Source of the DNA: Candidatus Dietzia intestinigallinarum
Lineage (GTDB): Bacteria; Actinomycetota; Actinomycetes; Mycobacteriales; Mycobacteriaceae
Direction of reading: 5' to 3'
NCBI GenBank assembly: GCA_019119875.1
Contig: DWWG01000217.1
Coordinates: forward strand, 1-64,000
Length of the DNA: 64,000 nucleotides
Positions 31,991 to 41,648 of this stretch are shown here, in pieces. The translations under genes and the position numbers were made by a program. The notes under the pieces are model-generated. The model was given only the letters and a program-made list of their open reading frames with translations, was not told the DNA's origin and did no database searches. Numbering within the stretch: position 1 is the first letter of the stretch; each line of letters begins with the position of its first letter.

Positions 31991-32470
31991 ATGTCGAACA
32001 TTCTCACCCCGGTCGCGATCTGGTTCGGACGTCTGGACGCGACGCGCGAGAACTCCTCGCTCGTGGTGCGAGTCGACTCCTGGATGTCCAGGGGCTCCCG
32101 CGGCCGACTCCCGCTTCTGCGGGTGGCCGGGCTCCCCACCCTGACCCTCCACGTGCCCGGGCGCAGGAGCCGTGCCATGCGCAGTACGCCGCTGCTGTGC
32201 GCTTCGTGGAACAACGGGCTGATCATCATCGGCTCCAACTGGGGAGGGGAGAAGACCCCGGCCTGGGTGCACAATCTCCGCGCCGCCGCTCCGGGCACGG
32301 TCGGGATCGACGTCTACGGCGCGCGCCTACCGGTCGATGTCGCGGAGCTCTCGGGGGACGACCGCGATTCGGCGTGGGCGGCGGCGGTGAGTGTGTGGCC
32401 GAACTATGCGCTCTACGCCGGACGCACGGCCCGACGGCTGCCGATCTTCCATCTCACTCCGCGACTGTGA
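31991..32470 (+). CDS. DUF385/DDN-type nitroreductase-quinone reductase family protein
   Basis: LHVPGRRSRAMRSTPLLCASWNNGLIIIGSNWGGEKTPAWVHNLRAAAPGTVGI. Confidence 0.85.
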   Translation: MSNILTPVAIWFGRLDATRENSSLVVRVDSWMSRGSRGRLPLLRVAGLPTLTLHVPGRRSRAMRSTPLLCASWNNGLIIIGSNWGGEKTPAWVHNLRAAAPGTVGIDVYGARLPVDVAELSGDDRDSAWAAAVSVWPNYALYAGRTARRLPIFHLTPRL

Positions 32471-32527
32471 TCCCGGCCGCCGTGGCAGCCGACCGGAGCG
32501 GCTCGCGGTCTGCTCGCAGTGGGTGTT

Positions 32528-33010
32528 TCAGGGACGCCGGGCCACCATGTTCATGGCGGTGGCGGTCAGGACCGGGTCGCCGTCCTGGTTGACCAGTGTG
32601 ACGTCGGTCGTGAGTATCCCCCGGTCGGGCTTGGTGCGGGATCGACGCACTCCGGTGGTCTCGCACTGCAGGGTGAGCCGGTCGTCGGGGCGGAGCGGCC
32701 TCACCCAGCGGAGTTCGTCGACACCGGGGGAGGCCAGGCTGGCCACGCTGGTGAGGTAGTTGTCCGCGAACAGTCGCATCATGAGTGCCGCGGTCTGCCA
32801 ACCGCTGGCGATCAGCCCGCCGAAGGGCCCCTCGGCGGCGGCCTCCGGGTCGGTGTGGATGCTCTGGGGGTCGTACCGGCGTGCGAACTCCATGATCTCC
32901 TCGGCGTTCACCGACTCCTCGCCGAAGCTGTAGCGGGCCCCCTCGGTGTAGTCCTCGAGATACCTGTCGTCGATCGGGGTGGAGAACTCGTCGAACGTCT
33001 CGACTTTCAT
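32528..33010 (-). CDS. MaoC-family dehydratase
   Basis: YDPQSIHTDPEAAAEGPFGGLIASGWQTAALMMRL hydratase-2 motif. Confidence 0.92.
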   Translation of the reverse strand: MKVETFDEFSTPIDDRYLEDYTEGARYSFGEESVNAEEIMEFARRYDPQSIHTDPEAAAEGPFGGLIASGWQTAALMMRLFADNYLTSVASLASPGVDELRWVRPLRPDDRLTLQCETTGVRRSRTKPDRGILTTDVTLVNQDGDPVLTATAMNMVARRP

Positions 33011-33076
33011 GCCTGCTCCTCGTGTCGCGTATATAGACTTTGAGTTAATCACCATTCACCGACTGGAAGGGCGGAG

Positions 33077-33844
33077 ATGGCCTACTTCGAACGACTCGGA
33101 ACCGCCCGGTTTCGACCGACCGAGCACGTGAGCGGCGCGTGGGACGAGGCGATGCAACACATCGGCCCCGCCCTCGGTCTGCTCGTTCACGCCGTCGAGG
33201 TGGATCTGGCGGCCCGACGCGACGATCCCATGATCATCTCCCGTCTGTCCTACGAACTACTGGGATTGGTGCCGATGGAGGCGGTCGAGGTGGGCGTCGA
33301 GGTGATCCGGCCGGGGCGGACCATCGAACTGGTCGAGGCCACCTACGCTCATGGTGATCGCACCGGGATCCGGCTGCGGGCCTGGCTGCAGCAGCCCCGC
33401 GACACGGTCGCGGTCGCGGGTGACGGATTCGACCCGATGCCCGGGCCGGCCGAGATGGCACCGTGGGACCCCACCACGGTCTGGGGCGGAGGTTACCTCG
33501 CCTCGGCGGTCGTCCGACGGATCTCGGGTGGACCCGGGCGTTCGCGTTACTGGGTGCGCACGGATGTCCCCTTGCTCGCCGACGAGGAGGTCAGCACGAC
33601 CGCGCGGATGGCCGCCCTGTTCGACATCGCCAACGGCATGGCGATCCGCGCGGATCCGGCCGAGGTGCACTATCCGAACATCGACCTGTCGGCGCACCTG
33701 GTCCGCCCGCCGCAGGGGGAGTGGCTGGGCTACGACACCCGGGTCACCTTCGGCCCCGGTGGTCTGGGGCTGACCGCGAGTGTGATCCACGACGAGTCCG
33801 GCCCGCTCGGCACCATCGCGCAGTCACTCACCGTGCGTCCGTAG
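33077..33844 (+). CDS. Thioesterase-family protein (acyl-CoA thioesterase-like)
   Basis: Double hotdog-like architecture; AALFDIANGMAIRADPAEVHYPNIDLSAHLVRPPQGEWLGYDTRVTFGPGGLGLTASVIHDESGPLGTIAQSLTVRP. Confidence 0.85.
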   Translation: MAYFERLGTARFRPTEHVSGAWDEAMQHIGPALGLLVHAVEVDLAARRDDPMIISRLSYELLGLVPMEAVEVGVEVIRPGRTIELVEATYAHGDRTGIRLRAWLQQPRDTVAVAGDGFDPMPGPAEMAPWDPTTVWGGGYLASAVVRRISGGPGRSRYWVRTDVPLLADEEVSTTARMAALFDIANGMAIRADPAEVHYPNIDLSAHLVRPPQGEWLGYDTRVTFGPGGLGLTASVIHDESGPLGTIAQSLTVRP

Positions 33845-33919
33845 AGGCGTCCGGGTGGGTGCGGCCGATCCGGGTGGCGCAGTGTGTGAGCGACTGCCCG
33901 CGTGCCGGAACCGGGGCGT

Positions 33920-34873
33920 CTACAGCTGTCGTAGATAGCACCGCATGGTGGAGCCGCTGTCAGGGTCGGAGTCGGAGAACCCATGACGGTCGTAGAAGCG
34001 CCGCGCGTCGACGTCGTCGGAGTCGACGTTGATGTGCATCTCGCGGGCGCCCCTCGTGCGAACCTCGGCGATCGCCCGGGTGATGATCGTGGTGCCGATC
34101 CCGCCCGCGCGCAGGTCGGGGCGGACGTAGAGCTCTTCGAGCTGGGCGATGGGCCCGTCCCAGTACGGGGTGGGGCGGAGGGTGAGGAACGCGAAGCCGG
34201 CGTGGTCCTGGTCCCGGTCGCCGGCGTCGTTCCCGCCGTCGGTGCCGCTGCCCGCGCGGGGGAGGTCGGCGACGACGACGAGGACATCGTCCCGCCGCAG
34301 CAATGCCTCGAACCGCTGTGCGGCTCGGTCCGCGCTCGGGGTGGGCGAGTCGAACTCGGTGTTGAACTCGTGGAGCATCCTGCCGACCGTGGCCGCGTCC
34401 CCGGCCGTCGCGAGTCGGATGACGGGCTCGGCCCCGGGTGGGGCGTCGGCCACGGACGGCGCGTCGGCCCGGGCGTGGGGCGGCAGTGGTCGCTCCAGCA
34501 GGTGCTTCAGTCGGTCCAGGTCCTGCTTCACGGTGGCCGCATCCTCGTCGACGTCGTCGTCGGAGGTGAGTTGCCGCAGCGTGAAGACCACCTCGGCCCC
34601 GTCCGGGTGGGGCAGGACGCGAAGCGGGTTATAGACGGTGGTCCCGTCCGGAAGCGTGACCTCGTGGTCGAGGACCCCCAGCTCGTTGCGGGCGGCGAAG
34701 CGGACGCGGACACGGCCCGCCGGGGAGTCGACCACCAGATGGTCGCCATCGACCGTCGCGGCTCCGACCGCCAGGCCCGTAGCCCACTCGGGGAGGCGGC
34801 CGGGATCGCCCGCGACGGCATAGACGTCCCCGGGCGAGCGCTTGATGACGACGCTGACATGGCGGCTGCGCAT
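33920..34873 (-). CDS. SRPBCC-like domain fused to GNAT acetyltransferase
   Basis: N-term SVVIKRSPGDVYAVAGDPGRLPEWATGL; C-term LEELYVRPDLRAGGIGTTIITRAIAEVRTRGAREMHINVDSDDVDARRFYDRHGF. Confidence 0.82.
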   Translation of the reverse strand: MRSRHVSVVIKRSPGDVYAVAGDPGRLPEWATGLAVGAATVDGDHLVVDSPAGRVRVRFAARNELGVLDHEVTLPDGTTVYNPLRVLPHPDGAEVVFTLRQLTSDDDVDEDAATVKQDLDRLKHLLERPLPPHARADAPSVADAPPGAEPVIRLATAGDAATVGRMLHEFNTEFDSPTPSADRAAQRFEALLRRDDVLVVVADLPRAGSGTDGGNDAGDRDQDHAGFAFLTLRPTPYWDGPIAQLEELYVRPDLRAGGIGTTIITRAIAEVRTRGAREMHINVDSDDVDARRFYDRHGFSDSDPDSGSTMRCYLRQL

Positions 34874-34956
34874 GGCGAGATCCTACGTCCGGGCGGGCGG
34901 TGCAGGGAACGGCTGAACGACGGACTGTCCCGGACGCGGTGGCGGGCCGCCCGACG

Positions 34957-36384
34957 TCAACCCAGGAGGTACACCGCTGCGCCGAGCGCCACGGTGGCTG
35001 CGACGACGGCCGTGCCCAGAGCCCTCCCGGCCCCGCCGGGGAGCTTCGTCCCGGACAGGACGACGCCGACCGCGAGAGCCACGCGCGGTGGCGAGACGAT
35101 GATGGCGTACGACCCGGCGACGTTCTGACCGGCGAGCGCGACGAGGGCGTTGGCGCCGACGTCGGATGCTACGCCTGTTGTGGCACTGGAGAACATGGCG
35201 GCCGCCCCGGTGTTGGAACCGGTGAGGTATCCACCCGCCGCCCCGACCGCGGGCGTCAGTGCCAGAGCCACATCGCCCGCACCTGACGCGAGTTGTGCCA
35301 GGTGCGACGCCATTCCGGCGGTGGCCATCACGATGCCGATCGCCATGAAGACGATCGCGTTCCCTGCGACCGGGACCCACGCGCCGACTGCCTCACGGAC
35401 CAGGGGAAAGGCGTTCGACATCGCGGGAACGGACGCCCGGAGCGCGACCAGGGCGGCGATGTTCACCCATAGGGCGGGACTGTCGAGCCACGATGCCGCT
35501 TCCGGAACCAGGCCCGAGCCGAGTGCGACCGTGGCGCCGAGAATGCCCGACAGGAGGACGATGAAGGGCGCCACCGCCCGCAAAAGGTCCCGCGAGCCCC
35601 TCGGCAGAGGTCCGCCGCGGACCCGCGAGACGCCGATGAGGAACGCGATCACGGCGAGCGAGGCCACGATGCCCGCCGGGGGAGCGCCGAGAAGCATGTT
35701 GGCCGCCACGAGTGCCGACCACTGGATCACCACGACGGCGGAGCACAGGAGGGTCAGTCGAACGGTGATCCGCGGCCTGAGCACGAGGACGAGTGTCACC
35801 GTGCTCACCAGGAGCACGGGCAGGGTCAGCAGTGCCGACCAGACTCCGAGGTCAGCGAAGTCCTGGCCGCCGAGCTCCGCGGCCACCAGGGTGCCCGGGC
35901 CGAGTGATCCCCACGGCACCAGGGTCAGTCCGAGCAGTCCCGACACCACCGCCTTGACCGGCGACAGGCCGATCCGGACCAGAAGCGGGGCCGTGATCAC
36001 CACCCCCAGGCCGAACCCCGTGACCGATTCCATGAAGGGGGTCAGGCCGAAGACCAGGAGGAGGATCACCGGGATCCGGTCCTCGGTGGGCCCGGCCCGC
36101 GTCAGCCAGTCGGCGATGTGGTCCCTGCTGCCCGCGGACGACATCGCGACCGCGAGTGTCACACCACCGAGGAGGATCAGAGCGACCTCGAGCACCGTCG
36201 GTCCCATCTGGTGCATCGCGGCGAGGATCTCGTCGTCGTCGGGACGGAACGCCGTCGCCGCGGCGACGATCGCGCCCACCAGGCCCGCCGCGCCGGCGAG
36301 GAGCGAGGGGACGCGCAGAGCGAGCAGGCCGAACACCAGCAGGATCGGTGCGATGGCCGCACCGGTGTGGACTAGCTCACTCAC
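34957..36384 (-). CDS. L-lactate permease family transporter
   Basis: GLTPFMESVTGFGLGVVITAPLLVRIGLSPVKAVVSGLLGLTLVPWGSLGPGT; GYLTGSNTGAAAMFSS. Confidence 0.9.
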   Translation of the reverse strand: MSELVHTGAAIAPILLVFGLLALRVPSLLAGAAGLVGAIVAAATAFRPDDDEILAAMHQMGPTVLEVALILLGGVTLAVAMSSAGSRDHIADWLTRAGPTEDRIPVILLLVFGLTPFMESVTGFGLGVVITAPLLVRIGLSPVKAVVSGLLGLTLVPWGSLGPGTLVAAELGGQDFADLGVWSALLTLPVLLVSTVTLVLVLRPRITVRLTLLCSAVVVIQWSALVAANMLLGAPPAGIVASLAVIAFLIGVSRVRGGPLPRGSRDLLRAVAPFIVLLSGILGATVALGSGLVPEAASWLDSPALWVNIAALVALRASVPAMSNAFPLVREAVGAWVPVAGNAIVFMAIGIVMATAGMASHLAQLASGAGDVALALTPAVGAAGGYLTGSNTGAAAMFSSATTGVASDVGANALVALAGQNVAGSYAIIVSPPRVALAVGVVLSGTKLPGGAGRALGTAVVAATVALGAAVYLLG

Positions 36385-36565
36385 CGCACTCGTTCCGTGG
36401 TCGTCTCGGCCGCCGGATGCCGGTCGGCTCCGCTGTGCCGCTCAACCTAGATGCATCGCTCAACCTACTCGGAGCCGCCCGCACCGGGTTCGGCGGGACC
36501 CGCGTGCGTCCGGCCGGGAGCGGCAATTCCGGTGACACCGGCTGGTGCGGTGCCATACTGGCGCC

Positions 36566-37000
36566 ATGCCAGTTCACGGGGAGTACGAGCCGAGTCCGAG
36601 CACATGGGCCGCTGATCAGGCCGAACTGATCGAGTCCTCCGGTGGCACCGAGGGCACCAGCCTCCAGGGGCGACCGGTGGTTCTTCTGACCACCAGGGGA
36701 GCCAAGAGCGGCAAGGTGCGAAAAACACCGCTGATGCGCGTGGAGCACAACGGCGAGTACGCGATCGTCGCGTCCGTGGGTGGGGCGCCCAGGCACCCGT
36801 CCTGGTACTTCAACATCGTGGCAGATCCCCACGTCGAGCTCCGGGACGGTCCCGTGAAGCAGGACATGCGTGCCCGCGAGGTGACAGGGGAGGAGAAGGC
36901 ACGCTGGTGGGAGCGGGCGGTGGAGGCCTTTCCCGACTACGCGGACTACCAGGCCAAGACCGAACGCGAGATCCCGGTGTTCGTGCTCTCGCCGATGTGA
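36566..37000 (+). CDS. DDN-type F420-dependent nitroreductase family protein
   Basis: [63 protein letters not shown]. Confidence 0.93.
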   Translation: MPVHGEYEPSPSTWAADQAELIESSGGTEGTSLQGRPVVLLTTRGAKSGKVRKTPLMRVEHNGEYAIVASVGGAPRHPSWYFNIVADPHVELRDGPVKQDMRAREVTGEEKARWWERAVEAFPDYADYQAKTEREIPVFVLSPM

Positions 37001-37024
37001 CGCTCCGGGGGGTGCGACGGGCAG

Positions 37025-37423
37025 ATGAGGTCCGAGCGGACAGCACGGTGGGTGAGGTTCAACCTCGCCGTCACTCTCGTCCTGGCCGGCTGGAGCGGTG
37101 TGTACGTGGGCCGGTTGTTGGCGAGCGCACCGGGGGGCCGGGTTTCGACGGTGCTGTATCTGTGCCTGGCGCTCGCTGTGCTCGGCGCCATCTGGCGGGG
37201 AACCGAGCTCCGTCAGGAGCCGGCGGTCTTTGCCGCCGTCACCTATCTGTTGTTCGGGGCGGTTGTGGTGGGCGCGGAAGTGGTTGCCGGCGATCCCACA
37301 CGAGCGGTGATCGCAGCGGTGCTGTCGCCGTTCGTGGCGATCTTCGCAGTAGCGGAACCACAGTTCCGACGGTGGATCAACCGGATTGCGCGGTACCCGG
37401 GAGGTGCCGGTGCAGGCCGGTGA
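37025..37423 (+). CDS. Small membrane protein, unknown function
   Basis: ~132 aa with about four predicted TM segments. Confidence 0.6.
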   Translation: MRSERTARWVRFNLAVTLVLAGWSGVYVGRLLASAPGGRVSTVLYLCLALAVLGAIWRGTELRQEPAVFAAVTYLLFGAVVVGAEVVAGDPTRAVIAAVLSPFVAIFAVAEPQFRRWINRIARYPGGAGAGR

Positions 37424-37471
37424 ACCCGCCGACCGAGCCGGGTGCCGGTCACGGTGTCCGCATCGCTGAAG

Positions 37472-37975
37472 TCAGTTCTCGGCGGGCTGGTTGACAAGTC
37501 GCGGTGCGAGCCGGTCAGGCGAGGGTACGGTACCTTTTCGAAGCTCGGCAGCGAGCTCGTCGGCATACGCGATGAGTCCGGTCCCGTCGATTCCGTACGG
37601 TGCCGGGTCGTCAGCGTGTCCGAGGCGCTCTGCCGCGCGTTGGAGCAACGTCAACGCTCCCTTGGTGTTGCCGCGTTGGATGTGTGTGATGCCGACGGCG
37701 AGTTGGGCCAGGCCCTGCCACATCATGCGTTCGTCGTCTGGGCAGCTCTTCCAGGCGCCTTCGAGTACCTCGTGAGCGTTGAAGGCGAGGCCTTGATCCA
37801 GCAGATCCTGGGCCCAGGCCAAGGATTCGGCGGGCGTCAGATCGAGATCATCGGGTATGCGCTCGACCCCGACGCTTCCTGGCGGTAGCGGGCGGCCGAG
37901 CTCGTCGCGGGGACGCGAGTTGCGTGCGCGTCCGTCAGCGTCTCGATCCCGTTCGATGCCAAAAGGAGTGCGCAT
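37472..37975 (-). CDS. DUF309 domain protein
   Basis: LLDQGLAFNAHEVLEGAWKSCPDDERMMWQGLAQLAVGITHIQRGNTKGALTLLQRA. Confidence 0.87.
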   Translation of the reverse strand: MRTPFGIERDRDADGRARNSRPRDELGRPLPPGSVGVERIPDDLDLTPAESLAWAQDLLDQGLAFNAHEVLEGAWKSCPDDERMMWQGLAQLAVGITHIQRGNTKGALTLLQRAAERLGHADDPAPYGIDGTGLIAYADELAAELRKGTVPSPDRLAPRLVNQPAEN

Positions 37976-38296
37976 GAGCTCATGGTCCCATGCGAGTGGG
38001 TGGGTCGGTAGGCGTCGGGGAACCCAAACTGCGTTGGACAGTCTGCGTATCAAGTTCATGCGAGTTGGAGTTTGCAGGAGCGGTGATTCTTATTAGTTGC
38101 TTCGGCGCACGTCCATTCGCCGGGCAGGAGACTCACAAAGTGCGGGGGCACTGTTCGAGTGGCGAGTTGGCGGTGTCGCGGAGGAGGATCATCTGAGGAG
38201 CCCGGAAAGATCGGTGCCGCGGGAGGGTGCCTCGTTGGTGACGTCGGTCTTCGCTGCCTGGCGAGTATGACGTTGATGAACGACGAAAGCCGTGTC

Positions 38297-39325
38297 TCAG
38301 TTGTTAGACACTGATCCTCGTGTCGGCACTGCTCCAACGGCTCCGATGATCGGCGTGGTCGGCCAGCAGCGGGGCGCGACGACGGTTGCCGGGTCCAGCG
38401 CGTTGAGCATCAGGTCCACGGTCTGGGGATCGGCGTACAGCGCGGCGTGATCGGCGCCGTTCTGTTGACACGTGTCCTGAAGGACGTGTGTCGTTACGTT
38501 CGGGTAGTTTCCTGTGGGAAAGCTCATGGCAGGCGGCACCAGCCCGTCAAAGACCGAGGCGATCAGGGTGTATCTGGTGCCACCGTGGAAGGGCGAGCCC
38601 CCGGCAAATAGCCTCTGACCTGCGGGGGAGTGTTCGTTGATGTCGATCAGTGACGGGAAGGGCATCGGTAGTGGGCCGTCGGGGAGGTTGCGTGAGTTCT
38701 CTGCAGCCAAGCCCTCAAGGTCCACCACTGCCGCCAGCGAGGCCAGACCCGGGAGACCTGCTTCCGCGGTCCCACCGGCGAAGCCACCGATCGAGACCAC
38801 AGCGTCGACCCGGCCCGGGCGGGTTACTTTGGCCAGGTGCATTCCCACGGTCACGCCCTGGGAGTGGCCCACCACATCGGCCTGCTCGGCCCCTGTCGCA
38901 TCGAGAACGCGGTCAAGGTAAGTGGTCATTTCGTTGACGTGGTCGGTCATGCGTTGGCTCGCGCCAATTCCGGGGAACAGCGGGCTGGCGCCGTAGGTGG
39001 GCGCGAACACGCAGTAGCCCTCGTTGAGTAGCGACGGCGCGATCGTGCCCCAGTTGTTGACCCCGTTGGCGCCCGTTCCGTGGAGGAGGATCACCGGACG
39101 TGGGTGTTCAGGGGAGGGCTGGCAGGACCAGTCGTCGACGCCGGGCCACGGTTGCTCTGGGTGCGTGATCTGGTAGATCCCACCCACTTCGGCGGTATAG
39201 GAGACCGACTGGGGCGGCCGAGTTGCGGGGTCGGTTGCCGAGGCGATGGGTGTGCCGACCAAAGAGGCGGCTGCTGCGGCCACAACCGCGACGAAGGCGA
39301 CGGTGAAGCGGGCACGAGGCATCAA
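38297..39325 (-). CDS. Secreted lipase/esterase, alpha/beta hydrolase
   Basis: Signal peptide VAAAAASLVGTPIASA; PVILLHGTGANGVNNWGTIAPSLLNEGYCVFAPTYG; GHSQG nucleophile elbow; NGADHAALYADPQT. Confidence 0.9.
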   Translation of the reverse strand: MMPRARFTVAFVAVVAAAAASLVGTPIASATDPATRPPQSVSYTAEVGGIYQITHPEQPWPGVDDWSCQPSPEHPRPVILLHGTGANGVNNWGTIAPSLLNEGYCVFAPTYGASPLFPGIGASQRMTDHVNEMTTYLDRVLDATGAEQADVVGHSQGVTVGMHLAKVTRPGRVDAVVSIGGFAGGTAEAGLPGLASLAAVVDLEGLAAENSRNLPDGPLPMPFPSLIDINEHSPAGQRLFAGGSPFHGGTRYTLIASVFDGLVPPAMSFPTGNYPNVTTHVLQDTCQQNGADHAALYADPQTVDLMLNALDPATVVAPRCWPTTPIIGAVGAVPTRGSVSNN

Positions 39326-39996
39326 GTGTCTCCTTCTCGGCGCCCATCAGCGCAATGTGGTTGGTGTCACCCTATTCGGCAGCGCTCATTCGTGGGGCAA
39401 CTACCGTGTGCCCGGCGAGTTCGCTTGGTAGGGCGCTACTTCTGCCGTGACGCGGGACAAGTAGCCGTCGCGAACACTGGAAATCGGGTGGTCCTAGCAG
39501 ACGAGGTGGGCGCCGATCCTCGCATCGATATAGCGCCGCCGCAGGTGAGGGTCGTTTACTGCGGAGTCGCCGCGGCCCGCTAATTTTGATGCAGCTCCAT
39601 GGCGAGGGTGCCTCGCCGATCCCATTCCCGGCGCATTTGGTTCCTCCGAGCAGCTCGGGCGGGGTCGGACGACGCCGGTGCGCAGGTTCGGGCGCGTGGT
39701 CAGGTGGGGTCGCAGGAGTCCGGCGAAGGGGTCAGGCACGTTGGTGGGGCGCGGGCCAAGCGCGATGGTCATACCGTCAGGGCGGTCGGAGGCGTCGGAG
39801 ACTTGCAGGGTGATAGTTCTGGCGACAGACCAAAACTGATCAGGTGTCGGGTTCTGGGTGGTCGAGTTCGTAGGGTCGGCCGGGATTGGGAGGACTACGT
39901 GCGGCCGGAACAGCAGAAATTCGCCAGCTGAGGAGATCCGCGCCGTCCCTATTCGCGTGTGCGACGCTCACCCGTTTGTGGCATCGATACCCCGGG

Positions 39997-40458
39997 TCAC
40001 CACTGCGGTTCGACGACAAGCCACGTTACGACGCCTTCTACCGCCCACAGTGCGTCGTTGGTGTCGCTCAGGCCCTCGCCGTTCTCCACTCGTCCTTCTT
40101 CTAGCAGAGCGGCCGGGTGCTTGACCGCTGCCTCGTATGCGACTTCCGCTTCCGAGCCGGTGAGTATTCCGCATAGGCCCGATGGGTATTTCGGCTCCAT
40201 AAAGTCTGACGGAGGAGGCCCTGGCCATGTGGGTACGTCGTCGACAGTCAGGAAGGTGTCGACCATGCCCGGCTGGCAAGCTATCACCTGCTCTGGGACT
40301 GCTCGCTCTTGCGCAGCCTCCGGTGACGATGGGCCTGAGGTTGAGGTCGAGGTGGCCGCAACTGGAGATGTGCCGGAAGCGTCAGAGCTACTGCAGCCTG
40401 CGAGGAGCGTCACCCCTACCAGGCCAGCGCCGACAACCACTGCATTGCGTTTGAGCAT
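39997..40458 (-). CDS. Putative lipoprotein
   Basis: MLKRNAVVVGAGLVGVTLLAGCSSSDASG lipobox (LAGC); ACQPGMVDTFLTVDDVPTWPG. Confidence 0.7.
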   Translation of the reverse strand: MLKRNAVVVGAGLVGVTLLAGCSSSDASGTSPVAATSTSTSGPSSPEAAQERAVPEQVIACQPGMVDTFLTVDDVPTWPGPPPSDFMEPKYPSGLCGILTGSEAEVAYEAAVKHPAALLEEGRVENGEGLSDTNDALWAVEGVVTWLVVEPQW

Positions 40459-40766
40459 GCCATCCTCTCTCGCCTGATCAGACCGCGTCGATATAGAACC
40501 AGCGTCCCAGATCACCGCCGGTCAAAGTGCGGACCAATCGTTGATCCGCCCACCGCCCTCGTATAATCGCGCTGGCCAGCGGGTTCCGAGGTGTCGGGGT
40601 CTCGGTGGAGTTCGGGGTAGGCGCTCTAGTGGGTACCGCTGATGGATGCGTGTCGCTCGGTTGTCTGAGCTCTGTATCCGAATTGGGTTGCCGCGATCGC
40701 TGGGGGAATGCTGCGAATCAGTTCGCGCATGGCGCCCACTGGGATATTTGGTTGGCGGGGCGGTGT

Positions 40767-41066
40767 TCATGTTGGGCCGAAGTGCGATGAGCGCGGCCAC
40801 TGGGTCGGCGAGCGGACGTCCTGATCGCCGCAGCGGGTGCAGGTCAGTCGGGGGTCGTCGATTCCTGCGCAGCCAGTGCAGATGGCCTGGTTGCCTGAAA
40901 GGCCGGGCAGAAGCCGATCCGGCGTCAGGCAGCGCGGACACGATCCGCGTCGGCGGGTGGCCTGTTGATAGCAACGGCGGCAGGCGAAGCCCTCGGGCCA
41001 GCGCACGCCGCGATGCCGGCCTTCGCCGTCGCATCGCGTGCAGTGGTACTTCGATGTGTCAGCCAT
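40767..41066 (-). pseudogene. Truncated zinc-ribbon-rich ORF resembling the N-terminus of recombinase-associated actinobacterial mobile-element proteins
   Basis: YHCTRCDGEGRH...FACRRCYQQATRRRGSCPRCLTPDRLLPGLSGNQAICTGCAGIDDPRLTCTRCGDQD then abrupt low-similarity tail; assignment from memory of family character. Confidence 0.5.
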
Positions 41067-41648
41067 GGGGGCGCCACCTGGGGTGGGCGCTTAAGCCGGT
41101 GGGCCGGGTCGGTGGATGTGGGCCCGTTTTGGGCGCAGCGGACCATCAGCTGCGGGGGATGCGTCGGTGGCCGTGGCGGTTCGCCGGGATGAAGCGGCGT
41201 CGGGGCAGTTCGGGGAGGGGCCGAGTTCGCGCAATCTACAACTCGGAATCGTGGAATTTACATAATGTAGATTATCGGCACTTCGGGTGGCTGCGGAAAG
41301 GGCGGCACGGCCCGGTGTCGGCCCGGTCGAGCCGCCCGGTGCCGCCCGGCGCCTCCCGGCGTGCTGGGCCCGACCCTCTCGGTGCGTCGGATCCCTGTTG
41401 CCGCGGCCGGCGCCGATCCCGACCGCGATCAGCACGGCGACACACCGACCCCACGGGTGGGCCGGCACCCGGCGTGCACACCAGAACGTCTGCATCCGAC
41501 CACCGGATCCGGACCCTGTACCGGTTGCCGCCCCGCGTCCCCGCCGCTTCGCTGCACGGGTACGAAACGTCACTGTGACGTTATGGAGGCGGAAAGGTGG
41601 GCGTCGTGTGGGTCCGAGAGGCGGATCACCGCGCGGATGGTCCGGGGG

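Noticed and set aside
30599-32272. 557-aa minus-strand ORF opposite the CFAS-like gene
   Set aside because: Arg/Gly/Pro/His-rich shadow ORF without recognisable domains
39494-39931. Small ORFs on both strands (92-110 aa)
   Set aside because: No recognisable domain, mutually overlapping and with biased composition; not supportable as genes
40646-41578. 310-aa plus-strand ORF
   Set aside because: Composition (Arg/Gly/Ser/Trp-rich) and lack of any domain suggest a chance ORF over the zinc-ribbon remnant
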